Part shown: in pieces, positions 61,701 to 64,000 of the stretch
Position numbering within the stretch: position 1 is the stretch's first letter
Layout of the letters: every line of letters begins with the position of its first letter
DNA from: Lewinellaceae bacterium
Lineage (GTDB): Bacteria > Bacteroidota > Bacteroidia > Chitinophagales > Saprospiraceae
Reading direction: 5' to 3'
Assembly: GCA_016710765.1 (NCBI GenBank)
Contig: JADJUJ010000007.1
Location: 62,001-126,000 of the forward strand
Length of the DNA stretch: 64,000 nt
The notes under the pieces: model-generated
Seen by the model: only the letters and a program-made list of their open reading frames with translations
What the model was told of the DNA's origin: nothing
Databases searched by the model: none
Position numbers and translations under genes: made by a program

Positions 61701-64000
61701 AATTGCTATGGTAGCGCAGATGGTTCTATTGATCTGACGGTAACGGGAGGCTCGCCAGGCTACACCTACCTGTGGTCGAACGGTGCCACCACGCAAGATG
61801 TTTCCGGCCTTGTTGCGGGTACTTACACCGTGACCGTGACTGATACACATGGTTGTACAAAGACAACTTCGGCCATCGTTGGTCAGCCCACGGATATTGT
61901 TTTGACCAAAGTCGTAACCAACGCCAATTGCTACGGCAGTGCCGATGGCTCGATCGATCTTTCGGTGAGTGGAGGCACGCCTAACTACACCTATTTGTGG
62001 TCGAATGGCTTTACGGGTCAGGACCCAAGTGGTCTGACAGCTGGCAACTACACGGTAACTGTCACCGACAGCCACGGTTGTACCAAAACAACCTCAGCAA
62101 CAGTCGGTCAACCAACGAATATTGTATTGACGACCACAAGTACCAATTCTACTTGTGGTTATGCCAATGGTTCCATCAACCTGATGGTCAGTGGCGGTTC
62201 ACCGAATTATACCTACAACTGGTCCAACGGTTTCATGGGTGAAGACCCAACCGGACTTTTGGCGGGTACCTATACCGTGACAGTGACCGACAGCCATGGT
62301 TGTACCAAAACAACCTCGGCTACAGTGCAGAACACCAGTGGTCCATCGCTGAGCGCGACAACCACACCAGTCACCTGCTACGGTGGTGCTAATGGTGCCA
62401 TTGATCTGACAGTAAGTGGCGGCACTACGCCGTTGACCTATTTGTGGTCGAATGGCTTTACCGGCCAGGATCCAACAGGCCTGGTGGCTGGTACCTATAC
62501 CGTGACGGTGACAGATGCCAATGCATGCACGGCTGTAATCTCTGCAACTGTTATGCAGCCGCCATTACTTGAGCTGTCCATTGAAGTAACGGAGCCTTCC
62601 TGTGCAGGTGGTTCTACCGGGGAACTTGATCTAACCGTTGTAGGTGGAACACCAGGCTATACTTACCTGTGGTCGAATGGTTCTACCAACCAGGACCTGC
62701 TTAATGTTGCAGGTGGTACTTACACGGTCACCGTTACCGACGCCAACGGCTGTACTGGTACGGCAAGTGCTGTGATGCCCGAGGTGGAAGCTTTGATGCT
62801 GAACACGCTTGTAACCAATGTAGCCTGTAATGGAGGCAATACGGGCGCCATCGACCTCACCGTAAATGGTGGTACGACTCCTTACACCTTTGTTTGGTCA
62901 AACACGGCAACAACAGAAGACTTGTCTGGTCTTTTTGCTGGCACTTACACCGTGACTGTCACAGACGATCGGAACTGTACGGCTACCACAGCCGCTACGG
63001 TTACCCAACCTACCCCGCTGGTAAGCAGTGCTACAGTGGTAAATGCCAATTGCTACGGCGATGCCAACGGTGCCATTGATCTGACGGTAAGTGGCGGTGT
63101 TACACCTTACGCCTACTTGTGGTCGACCGGTGCTATTACGCAGGACCTCGACGGCCTGACGGCTGGTACTTATATCGTTACCATCACCGATGCCAATGGT
63201 TGTACCAAAATTCATACTGCCACGGTTACCCAACCCACGCTTATTATGCCAAGTGTTGTGGTAACCAATGTATCCTGCCCTGGTGGCAGCAACGGGGCCG
63301 TTGACCTTACTGTAATTGGCGGCGTTCCGCCTTATACTTACCTGTGGAGCAACGGCGCAACCACCCAGGACATTTCTGGTGTTCCGGCTGGAACCTATGC
63401 TGTTGCGATTGAAGATGCACATGGTTGTATGACTGCTATCAATGCCACGGTGCTTCAGCCTGATCCAATCAGCCTGACGGCTAATATCACCAATGTGGCC
63501 TGCAACGGCGGCAACACCGGCGTAATCGACTTGAGTGTTTCCGGTGGTACTCCAGGTTATACTTACCAGTGGTCGAACAATAAAATCACACAAGACATCA
63601 GTAACCTTACTGCGGGCAACTATACGGTGACGGTCACCGACGCCAATGGTTGCACCCAAACGGCTGTCTACACCGTAGAGGAATCCACTACGTTGGTAGT
63701 CACCGGAATCGTAACCAATGCCAACTGCTATGGCAGTGCCGATGGTAGCATTGACGTTACGGTTACGGGTGGCACACCGGGTTACAGTTATGCCTGGTCA
63801 AACAATGCCAATACGCAGGACATATCTGGTTTGGTAGCTGGTGTTTATCAGCTGACCGTAACCGATGCCAATGGCTGTACCAAAGCAAAAATGTTTGTGG
63901 TTGGCCAGCCTACCGACTTCAATACAATGGTAGTGGTTACCAATGTTTCTTGCAATGGTGGCGCCAACGGTGCAGTGAACCTCACGGTCAGTGGTGGTAC
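43719..64000 (+). CDS. Giant SprB-repeat surface adhesin, 3' partial, frame broken repeatedly
   Basis: One gene of over 20 kb. It starts at ATG 43719 (signal KLPYSLLSATLGLIFSFSNPVFS; in-frame ATG 43707 is also possible). A unique region follows: a CBM-like part, an Ig-like part around PELSATLTGPSTVCAGSSV, and a domain from CYTRTPSNAVECSNG. From about 45740 come SprB modules with the pattern C-x-G-x2-G-x-I-x-L-x-V-x-GG-x-PYTY-x-WSNG, then AGTYTVTVTD-x2-GCT and QP. SprB proteins are T9SS-secreted adhesins, used in gliding in Flavobacterium johnsoniae. The frame shifts near 46113, 49200, 49336, 49522, 49682, 51439/51457, 53527, 55551-55948, 57315 and 58058-58087. It then runs open from 58101 to the window end with no stop. 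No sorting tail is in view. Confidence 0.85.
45740..64000 (+). repeat. Array of about 65-70 SprB modules of 74-75 residues
   Basis: Consecutive modules repeat with a 225-bp period, for example GCCAATTGC at 60801 and GCCAATTGT at 61026. Modules of the STCGNANGS type, which lead into an N-GGPALSTTTTP linker, are 222 bp. Each module has two Cys, one in NCYG and one in GCTK. Count is estimated from length after subtracting the longer intervening blocks. Confidence 0.8.
46990..53560 (+). repeat. 1,272-bp higher-order repeat inside the giant adhesin
   Basis: Blocks begin with CTGGGCCCCGATGAG (protein LGPDE) at 46990, 48262, 49530, 50801 and 52523. The first interval is exactly 1,272 bp (424 residues). 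The next are 1,268 and 1,271, equal to 1,272 minus the deleted bases seen in frame. The fourth is 1,722 because two extra modules are inserted. Blocks contain a non-SprB segment (NGGTISGAQSNCG ... RCSRRAGC...ESNIIQMTING) and several SprB modules, with long identical stretches. Confidence 0.8.

Noticed and set aside
45740..64000. Many minus-strand and shifted plus-strand frames across the SprB array
   Set aside because: They are shadows of the repeat DNA; amino acid composition and periodicity fit only the SprB frame.
1..64000. tRNA or rRNA genes
   Set aside because: No cloverleaf with a CCA end or rRNA-like sequence was recognised by eye; a covariance model search would be decisive.

Overview
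The window comes from a Bacteroidota genome, most likely a Saprospiraceae-like member. Evidence: type IX secretion (T9SS) C-terminal sorting tails, SprB repeats, a PorE-like OmpA protein, an OstA-like LptA, DUF3127, and many -7 boxes of the Bacteroidota type TAnnTTTG with no Shine-Dalgarno pattern. The phylum is secure; the family is an inference. No rRNA, tRNA, CRISPR array, phage or transposase gene was recognised.

Layout. 1-9186 is mostly plus strand: the end of a WecA/TagO-type sugar-phosphate transferase, a small outer-membrane-like protein, an RsmI-like methylase (minus), a PA0069-type radical SAM protein, ahcY followed by a 163-bp palindromic MITE-like element, a ceramidase-like membrane protein, a TrpR-family regulator and a secreted GH13 amylase. 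9214-21290 is a tight minus-strand run: FG-GAP/ASPIC protein, TPR-adenylate cyclase, GH92 mannosidase, LptA/OstA, cation:proton antiporter. 21328-25063 (plus) holds a DCC thiol oxidoreductase, a peptide-binding lipoprotein, a DUF3127 protein and a protein of tandem W-rich repeats. 25250-28543 (minus) holds a CBS/CorC protein, LptC, a membrane protein and a CBM-like/esterase fusion. 29482-37493 holds a PorE-like protein, a broken nadA, a lipoprotein, an AhpD-like protein, dtd, a 4-TM protein, hisS and a WaaE/KdtX-like glycosyltransferase. 37673-42803 (minus) holds a prohibitin-like protein, pheS and two T9SS cargo proteins (BNR and Kelch type).

43719-64000 is the front part of one enormous SprB-like surface adhesin gene (over 20 kb, about 6,760 codons in the window, no true end reached). 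It has a signal peptide, a unique N-terminal region and roughly 65-70 SprB modules of 74-75 residues, some organised in a 1,272-bp higher-order repeat. A leader of about 700 nt carries three hairpin-forming direct repeats.

A theme across the window is broken reading frames. At least six ordinary genes are split by one-base changes, mostly in short homopolymers. nadA lacks about 50 internal codons. The giant gene carries about 14 apparent indels whose sizes can be read from the repeat period. I read most of these as sequence or assembly errors and annotate the genes as single units, but they could be real.

Together the genes point to a surface-active chemoheterotroph that secretes glycan-degrading enzymes and a giant adhesin through T9SS (PorE-like, GH13, BNR, Kelch, SprB) and maintains an LPS outer membrane (LptA, LptC, WecA-like, KdtX-like), with housekeeping genes (ahcY, nadA, dtd, hisS, pheS) interspersed.
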